Positions 16,035 to 23,069 of a DNA stretch of 24,091 bases are shown here, one piece after another. The stretch is from positions 1-24,091 of the forward strand of contig JBGVTE010000079.1 of assembly GCA_041862375.1 (NCBI GenBank). The letters run 5' to 3'. The notes under the pieces are model-generated. The model saw only the letters and a program-made list of their open reading frames with translations, did no database searches and was not told where the DNA came from. The position numbers and the translations under genes were made by a program. This stretch comes from WVZL01 sp041862375 (lineage in GTDB: Bacteria; Acidobacteriota; Aminicenantia; Aminicenantales; Aminicenantaceae). Position 1 is the first letter of the stretch, and every line of letters begins with the position of its first letter.

Positions 16035-16889
16035 ATGAGTAAAAAAACATACAGTTTATCTAAAGTTACCCTTGTGAAGCTTGAAGAACTTAAAAAGATT
16101 CTCCGAAGTATGAAGCTTGTTATGGTTGCCTTCTCAGGAGGGGTTGACAGCACTTTTCTCCTAAAAGTGGCCAAAGGTGTTTTAGGAAGCAATGTCTTAG
16201 CTGTCACAGCTGAATCTGAAGCGTATCCTCAGGAAGAGATAGAAGAGGCAAAGAGAATTGCTCGAGAATTGAATGTGCGGCATGTGCTGATTTATACCAA
16301 AGAGGTGGAGAATCCTGATTTTTTAAGGAATCCACCTCAGAGATGTTATTTCTGCAAGCAGGAGCTTTTCTCTGAGTTAAAAGAGATCGCCAAGTCTGAG
16401 AGAATCCCTTATATTCTTGATGGCTCAAACTACGAAGATACAGATGATTTTAGACCGGGTGCTGTTGCTGCACAAGAATTGGGTATCCGTTCTCCATTAA
16501 AAGAAGTAAAGTTAGTCAAAAGTGAGATTCGCGAACTGTCTAAAAATCTAAATCTTCCAACGTGGAATAAGCCTTCTTTTGCCTGTCTTGCTTCCCGTTT
16601 CCCTTATTACACAGAGATTGACAGTAAGAGTTTAAATCAGGTTAGTCAAGCTGAAGATTTATTGAGGGAATTGGGCTTTGCACAGATAAGAGTAAGACAT
16701 CATGGCAAGGTTGCCAGGATTGAAATCATGCCTGAGGAATTTCCGAAGATTATGAAAAAAGGTGTTAGGGAGAAAATTGTCGAAAATTTCAAAAGAATTG
16801 GCTACGTTTATACATCTTTGGATATGACAGGCTATAGAACGGGAAGCATGAACGAATCCCTCCCTGAAAAAGTAAAAAGAAAAAAATAA
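16035..16889 (+). CDS. larE: LarE-type ATP-dependent sulfur transferase
   Basis: PP-loop ATPase of the LarE family, which adds sulfur to a nicotinic-acid-derived precursor of the nickel-pincer cofactor of lactate racemase. The pyrophosphate loop is SGGVDST (34-40). DGSNYEDTDDFRPG follows the family pattern, and Cys184 in PSFACLASR corresponds to the sacrificial or cluster-binding cysteine. A Cys-x-x-Cys pair at 104 and 107 (RCYFCK) is also present. The 284 residues are typical. The gene lies 4 bases after ispG, though it has no role in isoprenoid synthesis. LarA, LarB and LarC are not in the window. Other NCP-dependent racemases or epimerases exist, so lactate racemization is not certain. Confidence 0.88.
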   Translation: MSKKTYSLSKVTLVKLEELKKILRSMKLVMVAFSGGVDSTFLLKVAKGVLGSNVLAVTAESEAYPQEEIEEAKRIARELNVRHVLIYTKEVENPDFLRNPPQRCYFCKQELFSELKEIAKSERIPYILDGSNYEDTDDFRPGAVAAQELGIRSPLKEVKLVKSEIRELSKNLNLPTWNKPSFACLASRFPYYTEIDSKSLNQVSQAEDLLRELGFAQIRVRHHGKVARIEIMPEEFPKIMKKGVREKIVENFKRIGYVYTSLDMTGYRTGSMNESLPEKVKRKK

Positions 16890-16900
16890 TTTCGTTCATG
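16847..16900. repeat. 10-bp inverted repeat across the larE stop codon
   Basis: CATGAACGAA (16847-16856) pairs perfectly with TTCGTTCATG (16891-16900), enclosing 34 bases that include the end of larE. It lies between convergent larE and the dehydrogenase gene and could act as a transcript-end or stability structure. The long loop and lack of a clean T run make a classical terminator doubtful. Confidence 0.4.
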
Positions 16901-16959
16901 TGGTCTCTTTTGTTCGTTTTCCTTGATTGTGGGGAAGATGAAATAATAAACAAAATAAA

Positions 16960-17919
16960 CTAGTTAATGAGGTTATCGGGTTTCTCTCCTTTGAGCCCTT
17001 GAACAAGATTGCGTGCAGCCATCATTGCCATTTTTAAACGGGTCTCATAAGTAGCACTTCCAATGTGTGGAAGCAGGATGACGTTGTCTAGAGTAAAAAG
17101 TTTATTGTATATCTCAGGTTCTTTCTCGTAAACGTCTAATCCTGCTCCCCATATTTGGCCCTTTTTTAGAGCTTCAGCAAGTGCTCTCTCATCTACAATA
17201 GGACCCCTGGCTACATTAATGAGGATAGAATCTTTTTTCATTACTTTCATCTTTTCTTTTGAAATCAAATGATATGTCTGAGGTGTAAAAGAGGCGTGGA
17301 TTGTGATTATATCAGAAGTTGCCAGAAGCTCATCTAAAGAACAGAAAGAGGCCTTATATAGTTTTTCTTCTTCTTTGGTTAACCTGCTCGGGTCAAAATA
17401 TACTATTTCCATGTCGAAAGCTTGAGCTCTTAACGCAACTGCTTTTCCTATACGTCCTATGCCAATAATGCCTAAACGTTTCTCGGCAATTTCTTTTCCC
17501 AAAAGAAGATCTAATTCCCATCCTCTGAATTTTTTATTTCTCGTAAACGTGTCTGCTTGAGTAATATTCCTAGAGACTGCAAGGATGAGTGCCCACGTTA
17601 AGTTAGCTGTTGTATCAGTCAAAACTCCTGGAGTGTTGGTGACGAGTATTCCCTTTTTCCTGGCATAATTAACATCAATATTGTTATAACCCACGGCACA
17701 GTTGGCTATTATTTTAAGAGATGGAGCAGAATCCATAATTTTTCTATCAATTTCATCTGTTAGGAGAGAAAAAAGGCCCTCCTTATCTGTGATTTTCTCC
17801 ATTATCTCTTTTTTGGTTAATTTCCTGTCTGAGGCGCCAATTTCAATTTGAGCATACTTTTTTAAATACTCGATTGCTCTTGGGAAAATTTTTCTTGTGA
17901 TCAAAATCTTGGGTTTCAT
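16960..17919 (-). CDS. D-isomer-specific 2-hydroxyacid dehydrogenase (GyaR/glyoxylate reductase-like)
   Basis: NAD(P)-dependent reductase interconverting a 2-oxoacid and a D-2-hydroxyacid, cytosolic. The 319 residues have the split fold: substrate domain at both ends and a central Rossmann domain with LGIIGIGRIGKAVA (GxGxxG at 153-158). Catalytic residues are in place: Arg238 (NVARGPIVDE), Glu267 (LDVYEKEP) and His285 (LLPHIGSAT). The early VGYNNIDVNYARKKGI segment is typical of glyoxylate/hydroxypyruvate reductases, but lactate or other substrates are possible. It is convergent with larE. If the nickel-pincer enzyme is a lactate racemase, a D-lactate-active dehydrogenase would be a sensible partner, but this is inference only. 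Confidence 0.9.
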   Translation of the reverse strand: MKPKILITRKIFPRAIEYLKKYAQIEIGASDRKLTKKEIMEKITDKEGLFSLLTDEIDRKIMDSAPSLKIIANCAVGYNNIDVNYARKKGILVTNTPGVLTDTTANLTWALILAVSRNITQADTFTRNKKFRGWELDLLLGKEIAEKRLGIIGIGRIGKAVALRAQAFDMEIVYFDPSRLTKEEEKLYKASFCSLDELLATSDIITIHASFTPQTYHLISKEKMKVMKKDSILINVARGPIVDERALAEALKKGQIWGAGLDVYEKEPEIYNKLFTLDNVILLPHIGSATYETRLKMAMMAARNLVQGLKGEKPDNLIN

Positions 17920-17950
17920 CTGATTCTCTCCTCTCTCGCATATTTAATTT

Positions 17951-17984
17951 GTCATTGCGAAGTGCGAAGCAATGTGGCAATCTC
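17951..17984 (+). repeat. Single copy of the dispersed CATTGCGA/GCAATCTC repeat
   Basis: Begins GTCATTGCGAAG and ends GGCAATCTC, the same unit as both arms at 1-101, here alone in the 152-base gap between the dehydrogenase and phosphorylase-like genes. It shows the element is dispersed. Confidence 0.7.
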
Positions 17985-18071
17985 ATCATTATTTTCGATA
18001 AAATTACCCAGCTCTCTCATTATAGCTAGCAAGGAATATTGTATGTTCCCCTCTCTCTTGTTTATTTTTAT

Positions 18072-18770
18072 TCATAAAAACTTAAAATAATATTCTTTGA
18101 TTTTTTCCTCCAATCCAGGGTCTGAAAATCCTTTTTTCCATGTACCGCTCCAAAGTTCATCGCTGACAATCATCAGTGCCGCTGATTCAATACTCCAGAA
18201 TTCAGCCAGGAAGAATACAGCAGAAGCTTCCATATCCACAACTTCAATTCCCTTTTTTTGTTTTAGCTCAAGCCAGGTTTTTGTCTCCCGGCAGGGAGCG
18301 TCGGTTGAAACTACTGTAGCTTCTGAAAAGGAGAGACGGCTGGAACGGAGGATTTTCTCGATTTTGTCTTTAAGGGCAAATGATGGTCTGCAATATTTCC
18401 TTCGGGGGAAATAATGCCGAGAAGTTCCTTCCTCAGAGAAGGCTTTCGAGATGCTGACGACGTTTTTTATCGTGTATTTCGGGTTGAGGGAGCCACAGAA
18501 TCCAAGAAGAATAATTTCTTCAGCCCCGGATGCTATAAGACATTCTAAAAACAGAACAGCTGCAGGAGCACCTATACACTGGTAAAGTACAACTGTGTCT
18601 TTGAGGAGATACAACTGACTATACCCTAGATTTACTTCTTTGTTTGCTCTTTGCTTTAGTTCATTTCGGATAACATTAGAAGATGAGTCGACTGGAAAAT
18701 AAACTACCCTTTTTTTTGTGAATTCCTTTAGAGGCCTAGCTGGGACGATCGATTCAATCCTTTTGTTCAT
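18072..18770 (-). CDS. Nucleoside phosphorylase family protein (PNP/UDP type)
   Basis: Member of the PNP_UDP_1 superfamily, which splits nucleosides or related N-ribosides. Of its 232 residues, the diagnostic parts are IGAPAAVLFLECLIASGAEEIILLG followed by FCGSL (the phosphate/ribose binding region), VVSTDAP, and VVDMEASAVFFLA, in which Met-Glu bind the ribose hydroxyls; IVSDEL near the end carries the Asp that contacts a purine in many members. GAGGA lies 5 bases before the ATG. The protein is a little short, and the usual N-terminal phosphate-binding glycine motif is not clear. Base specificity cannot be assigned. It is divergent from the ParB-like gene, with a 184-base shared upstream region. 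Confidence 0.8.
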   Translation of the reverse strand: MNKRIESIVPARPLKEFTKKRVVYFPVDSSSNVIRNELKQRANKEVNLGYSQLYLLKDTVVLYQCIGAPAAVLFLECLIASGAEEIILLGFCGSLNPKYTIKNVVSISKAFSEEGTSRHYFPRRKYCRPSFALKDKIEKILRSSRLSFSEATVVSTDAPCRETKTWLELKQKKGIEVVDMEASAVFFLAEFWSIESAALMIVSDELWSGTWKKGFSDPGLEEKIKEYYFKFL

Positions 18771-18862
18771 TCAGTTCCTCATGAAAAAGGAACAGGCTAC
18801 TTTTTTTATTGATAATATTTATTTAAGAAAATAAATCAACCTTAAATAAAATATAAAGTGGG

Positions 18863-18899
18863 GATGGTTTTATTTATTTTGTTAAAAAACAGAACCATC
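18863..18899. promoter_or_regulatory. Inverted repeat in divergent promoter region
   Basis: GATGGTT (18863-18869) and AACCATC (18893-18899) are perfectly complementary, and pairing can continue inward through T-rich and A-rich arms with one mismatch. Positioned between the divergent phosphorylase-like and ParB-like genes, it is a candidate operator; a hairpin in one of the leaders is the alternative. Confidence 0.4.
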
Positions 18900-18903
18900 A
18901 ACG

Positions 18904-18930
18904 CTGTTTACTCACTGTTTACTGTTAACT
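18904..18930 (+). repeat. Tandem CTGTTTACT repeats before the ParB-like gene
   Basis: CTGTTTACT at 18904-18912, CA, CTGTTTACT at 18915-18923, then a degenerate GTTAACT (18924-18930): an 11-base period, close to one helical turn. The second copy overlaps the proposed -35 box, so a regulator bound here could control the promoter. It might also be low-complexity sequence. Confidence 0.45.
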
Positions 18931-18947
18931 TCATTTTCAATTAGAAT
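18918..18947 (+). promoter_or_regulatory. Possible promoter of the ParB-like/radical SAM pair
   Basis: TTTACT (18918-18923, four of six consensus bases), 18-base spacer, TAGAAT (18942-18947, five of six). Seven bases separate the -10 box from the ATG at 18955, and there is no Shine-Dalgarno sequence, so this would again give a leaderless mRNA as at uppS. Confidence 0.4.
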
Positions 18948-18954
18948 ATATACT

Positions 18955-19896
18955 ATGAAGAGCAAAAAATTATCTTTAAAAAAAATTAATCTTAAGGATG
19001 AAAGATACCGAATTTCCTATTTTTTTTCTCTGGAAAAAATGATTAGTTCCTTGAAAAAGATGGGTTTGATAAATCCTCCTCTTGTCGCTTTTCGTGATAA
19101 TCGTTTTATTATTGTTTCCGGCTGGAAGAGAGTCCTGGCCTGCCGGAAGCTTTCATATTCATCGATTCAAGTAAGAGTGAGTGACGCTGAAAGTGACCTT
19201 CAAAATTTTTTAATTGCTCTTTATGAGAATCTTCCTACAAAGAGCTTTAGCTTAGTCGAGAAAGCCGAGATAGTACTCAGGCTCAAGAAATTTGGAATGA
19301 AGGAGAGTCGTATAATAGAAGATTATTTCTCTCCTCTTGATATACCTCCTCGTTCAACCTATTTGGACGGATTTCTTGCCCTATCTCAATTTGAACCTGA
19401 ACTAAAAGAAGGAATTCATAGAAATAATATGCCCTTCTCCTCTATCCAGAGGTTATCCGAGTACACACCAAAGACAAGAAGCCTCATATTTCCTCTTCTA
19501 CTGCCTTTGAGCCAGAATAAGCAGAGAGAAGTACTCGAAGACATTCAAGATATTTCTGAGCGGGAGAATATCCCAGTGGAAGATGTATTAAAAAAGAAAG
19601 AAATCAGGAATATCTTAGATTTAGAGAAGCTATCGCTCTTACAAAAAGCAGGTAAAATCCGCCTCTTCTTGAGGAAAAAAAGATATCCCCTTTTATCCTC
19701 ATGGGAGGAGTCTTTCAAAACTTCATTAAAGAAGATGAAGTGGCCCAAGGAAATTGAAATAAGACATTCCCCTTTTTTTGAGGGTGAAAATATTTCTGTG
19801 ACTTTTAGTTTTAGGAATAGAAAAGAGTTTGAGGAAAATCTTTTAAAACTTAAAGGCATGGCATCCAATAAAGAATTTCCGCGATTACTTAAATGA
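18955..19896 (+). CDS. ParB/Srx-fold protein of unknown function
   Basis: A 313-residue protein whose first ~95 residues resemble the ParB/sulfiredoxin domain: predicted strand KINLKDERYRIS, helix LEKMISSLKKMGLINPPLV, strand RFIIVSGWKRVLACRKL (the ParB G-x-R-R-x-A-A position reads GWKRVLACRKL), strand IQVRVSD, and the helix ALYENLPTKSFSLVEKAEI that resembles the ParB box-II start. A helical region of about 110 residues and a C-terminal part with charged residues follow. This is not a chromosomal ParB: it has no ParA neighbour and the CTP-binding GERRxRA motif is degenerate. Its TGA overlaps the next gene's ATG (ATGA), a strong sign of co-translation. ParB-fold relatives include DNA-binding proteins, nucleases and CTPases; no activity is assigned. 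Confidence 0.7.
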   Translation: MKSKKLSLKKINLKDERYRISYFFSLEKMISSLKKMGLINPPLVAFRDNRFIIVSGWKRVLACRKLSYSSIQVRVSDAESDLQNFLIALYENLPTKSFSLVEKAEIVLRLKKFGMKESRIIEDYFSPLDIPPRSTYLDGFLALSQFEPELKEGIHRNNMPFSSIQRLSEYTPKTRSLIFPLLLPLSQNKQREVLEDIQDISERENIPVEDVLKKKEIRNILDLEKLSLLQKAGKIRLFLRKKRYPLLSSWEESFKTSLKKMKWPKEIEIRHSPFFEGENISVTFSFRNRKEFEENLLKLKGMASNKEFPRLLK

Positions 19897-21002
19897 TAAA
19901 GATTAACTATAGATATTTTCCCCAAAGAATATACATCGAAGAAGGTGTTCTTGATTTTCCCTTAACCAAGAGAGTATTAAAGAAATTAAAATATGTTCCC
20001 CAAGAAGTAGTTCCAAATCCCCATGCGTTGCACCAAAAATTACAAAAGTCAAATGATGTGCTGAGTGAAGGGAAAAAATATATACTCATTGCAAGACAAA
20101 AAGGCAGTTTCGTTAAACCATGTCCTTGTACTCCCCACTACATAGGCTGTAATTATTTTATTATCAATCAAGTCCTTAATTGTCCCCTTGACTGTTCCTA
20201 CTGTGTCCTTCAGGAGTATCTCTCCAATCCATTTATTACAGTTTTTGCCAATGTGGAAGATTTATGGAGAGAGCTGAGTGCATTCTTAAACAGGAGAAAG
20301 CATAGGTATCTCCGGATTGGAACAGGCGAGCTTGGAGATTCGCTTGTTTTAGACCACATAACAGAAAATTCGAAAGATTTAATTTCCTTTTTTAGGGAGA
20401 GAGGAAATGCATATCTTGAATTAAAAACAAAATCTGTAGGAATAGAGAATATTTTGGAGCTTGAACCTTCAGAGAATGTGGTTATTTCTTGGTCTTTGAA
20501 TTCTTTCAAGATAGCTCAAGAGGAAGAGAAAGGAGCTCCTTCTGTTGAAGAGAGGATACGCTCAGCCAAGAGAGTACAGGATAAGGGTTTTGAGCTTGGA
20601 TTCCACTTTGATCCTCTGATCCGGTATTCTGGCTGGGAAGATGATTATGCTGAAATAATAGAATTGCTGATGAAAACCGTTAATCCTGCTCGAATAAGCT
20701 GGATTAGCCTTGGAACTCTCAGATACCATCCTGGGTTGAAAACAATCATTCAAAACAGATTTCCGAAGACAAAAATAATTTATGATGAATTTATCAAGGG
20801 GAAAGATGGAAAGCTCAGGTATTTTAAACCTATTCGCCTAGAGCTTTATCTGAAAATAGTCAATTTTATTAAAATTTGGGGAGGCGATCAGATTCCTCTC
20901 TATTTTTGTATGGAAAACGATGAAGTTTGGCGGGAAGTGATGAATTGGGTACCGAGAAAAAAAGAAGATGTGGAAGATTCCCTTTCCTCTTGTTGCACTT
21001 AG
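19893..21002 (+). CDS. Radical SAM protein, spore photoproduct lyase-like family
   Basis: A 369-residue radical SAM enzyme. The cluster motif is C-x3-C-x2-C at Cys97, Cys101 and Cys104 (NCPLDCSYCVLQEY); the SPL-like form CxxxCxxC-x-LQ, followed by FITVFANVEDL, is characteristic of the spore photoproduct lyase family and related proteins. Extra cysteines lie just before it (77, 79 and 86). Further family features are RIGTGELGDSL, LELKTKSV, VVISWSLNS, EERIRSAKRVQDKGFELGFHFDPLI, and RISWISLGTLRYHP. True SPL repairs thymine-dimer spore photoproduct in endospore formers. Nothing here suggests sporulation and many SPL-like proteins are uncharacterised, so a DNA- or nucleotide-related substrate is only an inference. 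It overlaps the ParB-like gene by 4 bases. Confidence 0.8.
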   Translation: MIKINYRYFPQRIYIEEGVLDFPLTKRVLKKLKYVPQEVVPNPHALHQKLQKSNDVLSEGKKYILIARQKGSFVKPCPCTPHYIGCNYFIINQVLNCPLDCSYCVLQEYLSNPFITVFANVEDLWRELSAFLNRRKHRYLRIGTGELGDSLVLDHITENSKDLISFFRERGNAYLELKTKSVGIENILELEPSENVVISWSLNSFKIAQEEEKGAPSVEERIRSAKRVQDKGFELGFHFDPLIRYSGWEDDYAEIIELLMKTVNPARISWISLGTLRYHPGLKTIIQNRFPKTKIIYDEFIKGKDGKLRYFKPIRLELYLKIVNFIKIWGGDQIPLYFCMENDEVWREVMNWVPRKKEDVEDSLSSCCT

Positions 21003-21012
21003 CAGATTTTAG

Positions 21013-21429
21013 CTATTCGACTTTTTCAGTTTTCTTTTCAGTGATTATGCCTACAATCTCAATTCCGGCATTTTTAACGATATCAACAACATCAACAATT
21101 TTTCCGTATTCCAACTCTTGATCTGCTTTTAAGTAAAGCTTCTTCTCACCCACGTTTAAAAAAGCTTCTTCTAGCATAACTTGCAAGTTTTCTTCTGTTG
21201 CTTTGTCCTGGTTTATGTACATTGTGCCGTCTCTTTTAATAGCCAAAACGACTTCAGGATTATCTGGCATATCTGATGTATTGAGAGCAGTAGGAAGTCT
21301 GACGTCCACTCCTTTTTGGAGAAAGGGAGTAACCACCATAAAGATTATAAGCAAAACAAGGAGAACATCACATAGGGGTACAACATTAGGTTCGGATTTT
21401 ACTTCTTCGCTCCCGACTTGGACTGCCAT
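21013..21429 (-). CDS. exbD: Biopolymer transport protein ExbD/TolR
   Basis: Proton-channel partner of ExbB that powers TonB. The 138 residues have the short cytoplasmic N terminus, a single helix beginning PLCDVLLVLLIIFMVV with the conserved protonated Asp (Asp21), and a periplasmic domain with the VDVRLPTA signature and IVDVVDIVKNAGIEIVGI. AGAGAGGT precedes the ATG. It is the last gene of tonB-exbB-exbD; its 3' end is 10 bases from the convergent radical SAM gene, with no clear terminator in the gap. Confidence 0.95.
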   Translation of the reverse strand: MAVQVGSEEVKSEPNVVPLCDVLLVLLIIFMVVTPFLQKGVDVRLPTALNTSDMPDNPEVVLAIKRDGTMYINQDKATEENLQVMLEEAFLNVGEKKLYLKADQELEYGKIVDVVDIVKNAGIEIVGIITEKKTEKVE

Positions 21430-21476
21430 CTTAGACCTCTCTTTTTTCTTTATTTAAATCAAAATAACTATTTTTA

Positions 21477-22157
21477 TTATGCTTTTTCTTCGTGTCTTCT
21501 GATAAAGAAATCAACAATTTGGGAGGTGGTATTTGCCATTTCTGCAGAGTAAATTTCTACCTTGTTGATGAGGATGTTGAAGCACCACAGAGCGATAATT
21601 GCCACTCCGATTCCGAAAGCAGTGGTAATAAGAGCTTCAGCAATTCCCTGAGCAACAGCACCGATACCTCCTGAGCCTGTAAGAGCCATTCCACGGAAAG
21701 CATTGATGATTCCTCCTATAGTTCCGAATAGCCCGATAAACGGAGCAGAGGTAGCTACTGTTGCTAATGTGTTAAGGCCTCTTTTTAACTCTTGTGTAAA
21801 CATTATGGAAGCTCTTTCGCATCCTCTCTGAGCTGTTTCAACCTGTTCTTCGAAGCTTAGATTAGATGCTTGTCCTTCCAAGAACTCTTGGATGCCAGAA
21901 GAAGTTACTCGAGCTAAATGGCTTCCTTTGTTTTCTTTCTTGGAGGAAAGTTCCAATGCTTCTTTTATTTGTCCTCTTTTTAACATTTCAGCAAGTTTTG
22001 GCGCAACAGCCTTTGATCGGTTTCGAGCTCTGGCAAATGTGATTAATCTTTCAATGAAGAGATAAAGAGAAATAATAGATAGAGCAATTAAGATAATTGC
22101 TACTGCTTTGGCTAACCAAGCCATTGCCTGCCACATTTCAATCAGACCAAATTGCAT
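21477..22157 (-). CDS. exbB: MotA/TolQ/ExbB proton channel protein
   Basis: Inner-membrane proton channel subunit working with ExbD and TonB. The 226 residues contain three helices: one near the N terminus (LAKAVAIILIALSIISLYLF), and two later ones, in TSAPFIGLFGTIGGIINAF and AEALITTAFGIGVAIIALW. The conserved small-residue and Thr positions of the channel signature are present. A strong AAGGAGGT lies 7 bases before the ATG. The gene is 47 bases upstream of exbD and 44 downstream of tonB. TolQ/TolR cannot be excluded from sequence alone, but the tonB gene next to it favours ExbB. Confidence 0.95.
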   Translation of the reverse strand: MQFGLIEMWQAMAWLAKAVAIILIALSIISLYLFIERLITFARARNRSKAVAPKLAEMLKRGQIKEALELSSKKENKGSHLARVTSSGIQEFLEGQASNLSFEEQVETAQRGCERASIMFTQELKRGLNTLATVATSAPFIGLFGTIGGIINAFRGMALTGSGGIGAVAQGIAEALITTAFGIGVAIIALWCFNILINKVEIYSAEMANTTSQIVDFFIRRHEEKA

Positions 22158-22201
22158 TTTTAGTACCTCCTTAAAATTGGAAAGTCATATAATGTTCTGC
22201 T

Positions 22202-22978
22202 TTATTTTAAGTTAAACCTGACAGTAACAGTAAAAATTACTCCTCTTGGTCTACCGTTGATGACCATGGGTTCATATTGCCACTGGCGGACAGCGTCAAT
22301 TGCTGATTGGTCAAGCAGGGGAATAGACCTGAGAACTTTTACAGTTTTTACTCTTCCATAAATGTCAGTGGTTGCCTCGACGATAACAACCCCTTCGACT
22401 CTTGCCTGTCGGGCAATTTCAGGATATAGGGGTTCTACTTTTTTGATTAATCTAGGTGGCTTTATCTCACCTACAGCTCTTACAGGGGCTTCGACTTCGC
22501 CGACAACACCGCCCAGCACTCCACCGACAACACCGCCCAGCACTCCACCGACAACGCCGCCCTCGACTCCGCCCTCGACTCCACCTTCAACTCCAAAATC
22601 AGAGACTTCTTCTTCAGCGATTTCGTCAGGGATTTCCACTGGTGCAACCAGCCTTCCCGGTTCGATGGGTTTTTGGGCTCTGACAGGTTTTATACGTGTT
22701 TTGGCTTTAGATTTTGTACTCTTTTTTGCAGGTGGGGGAGGTGGGGGAGGTGGGGGAGGTGGAGGAGCTAAGAAAGCACTGTAAACTTCTACTGAAGGCA
22801 AGTTTTTTGTGGAAAGAAGAGGAATGACGACCATAGCTAGGACTAAAATGGCATGAATAAATAAGGCAATCGGAAAAGAAAAAGCTCTTCTTCCTGTGTT
22901 TTTATCTCCAACAAAAATAGAGTCCTTGAAAAGTTTAGGAATTTTTTCTGCTTTTTCAGGCTTAGTTTTTTTATTCAT
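22202..22978 (-). CDS. tonB: TonB-family energy transducer with poly-Pro and Gly-Gly-Val repeats
   Basis: Carries proton-motive energy from ExbB/ExbD across the periplasm to outer-membrane transporters. The 258 residues have a single N-terminal anchor (IALFIHAILVLAMVVIPLL), a 12-proline run, a basic stretch, a GGV-x repeat tract of about 32 residues, and a C-terminal TonB domain (PPRLIKKVEPLYPEIARQARVEG, SIPLLDQSAIDAVRQWQYEP and RPRGVIFTVTVRF). The GGV tract replaces the usual Pro-Lys/Pro-Glu periplasmic spacer, and its coding DNA is built of 12- and 24-base direct repeats. GCGAGGT precedes the ATG. It lies 91 bases after secF and ahead of exbB and exbD. Confidence 0.93.
   Translation of the reverse strand: MNKKTKPEKAEKIPKLFKDSIFVGDKNTGRRAFSFPIALFIHAILVLAMVVIPLLSTKNLPSVEVYSAFLAPPPPPPPPPPPPAKKSTKSKAKTRIKPVRAQKPIEPGRLVAPVEIPDEIAEEEVSDFGVEGGVEGGVEGGVVGGVLGGVVGGVLGGVVGEVEAPVRAVGEIKPPRLIKKVEPLYPEIARQARVEGVVIVEATTDIYGRVKTVKVLRSIPLLDQSAIDAVRQWQYEPMVINGRPRGVIFTVTVRFNLK
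22500..22595. repeat. 24-base tandem repeats coding the GGV tract of TonB
   Basis: The 24-mer beginning CCGACAACACCGCCC occurs exactly at 22500-22523 and 22524-22547. A third partial copy starts at 22548 with one change, and degenerate 12-base units follow to about 22595. It lies wholly inside tonB (on the other strand) in frame, so copy changes alter spacer length in steps of 4 or 8 residues without a frameshift. Confidence 0.85.
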
Positions 22979-23069
22979 ATTTTAACCTCGCCATAAATTC
23001 ATATTCTATGTAGAAAAAAGTATAAATCAAAAAAGGCTTTTTTACAAGAAAAAAAATCAGCAAAAAAAA

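Noticed and set aside
22500..22595. Regularly spaced direct repeats, considered as a CRISPR array
   Set aside because: Units are 12-24 bases, contiguous, in frame with tonB and without unique spacers.
22362..22784. Long + strand open frame opposite tonB, with Thr/Pro-rich repeats and a poly-Gly end
   Set aside because: It is the complement of the repeat-rich tonB coding sequence; low complexity explains the open frame, and the TonB reading has domains while this one has none.
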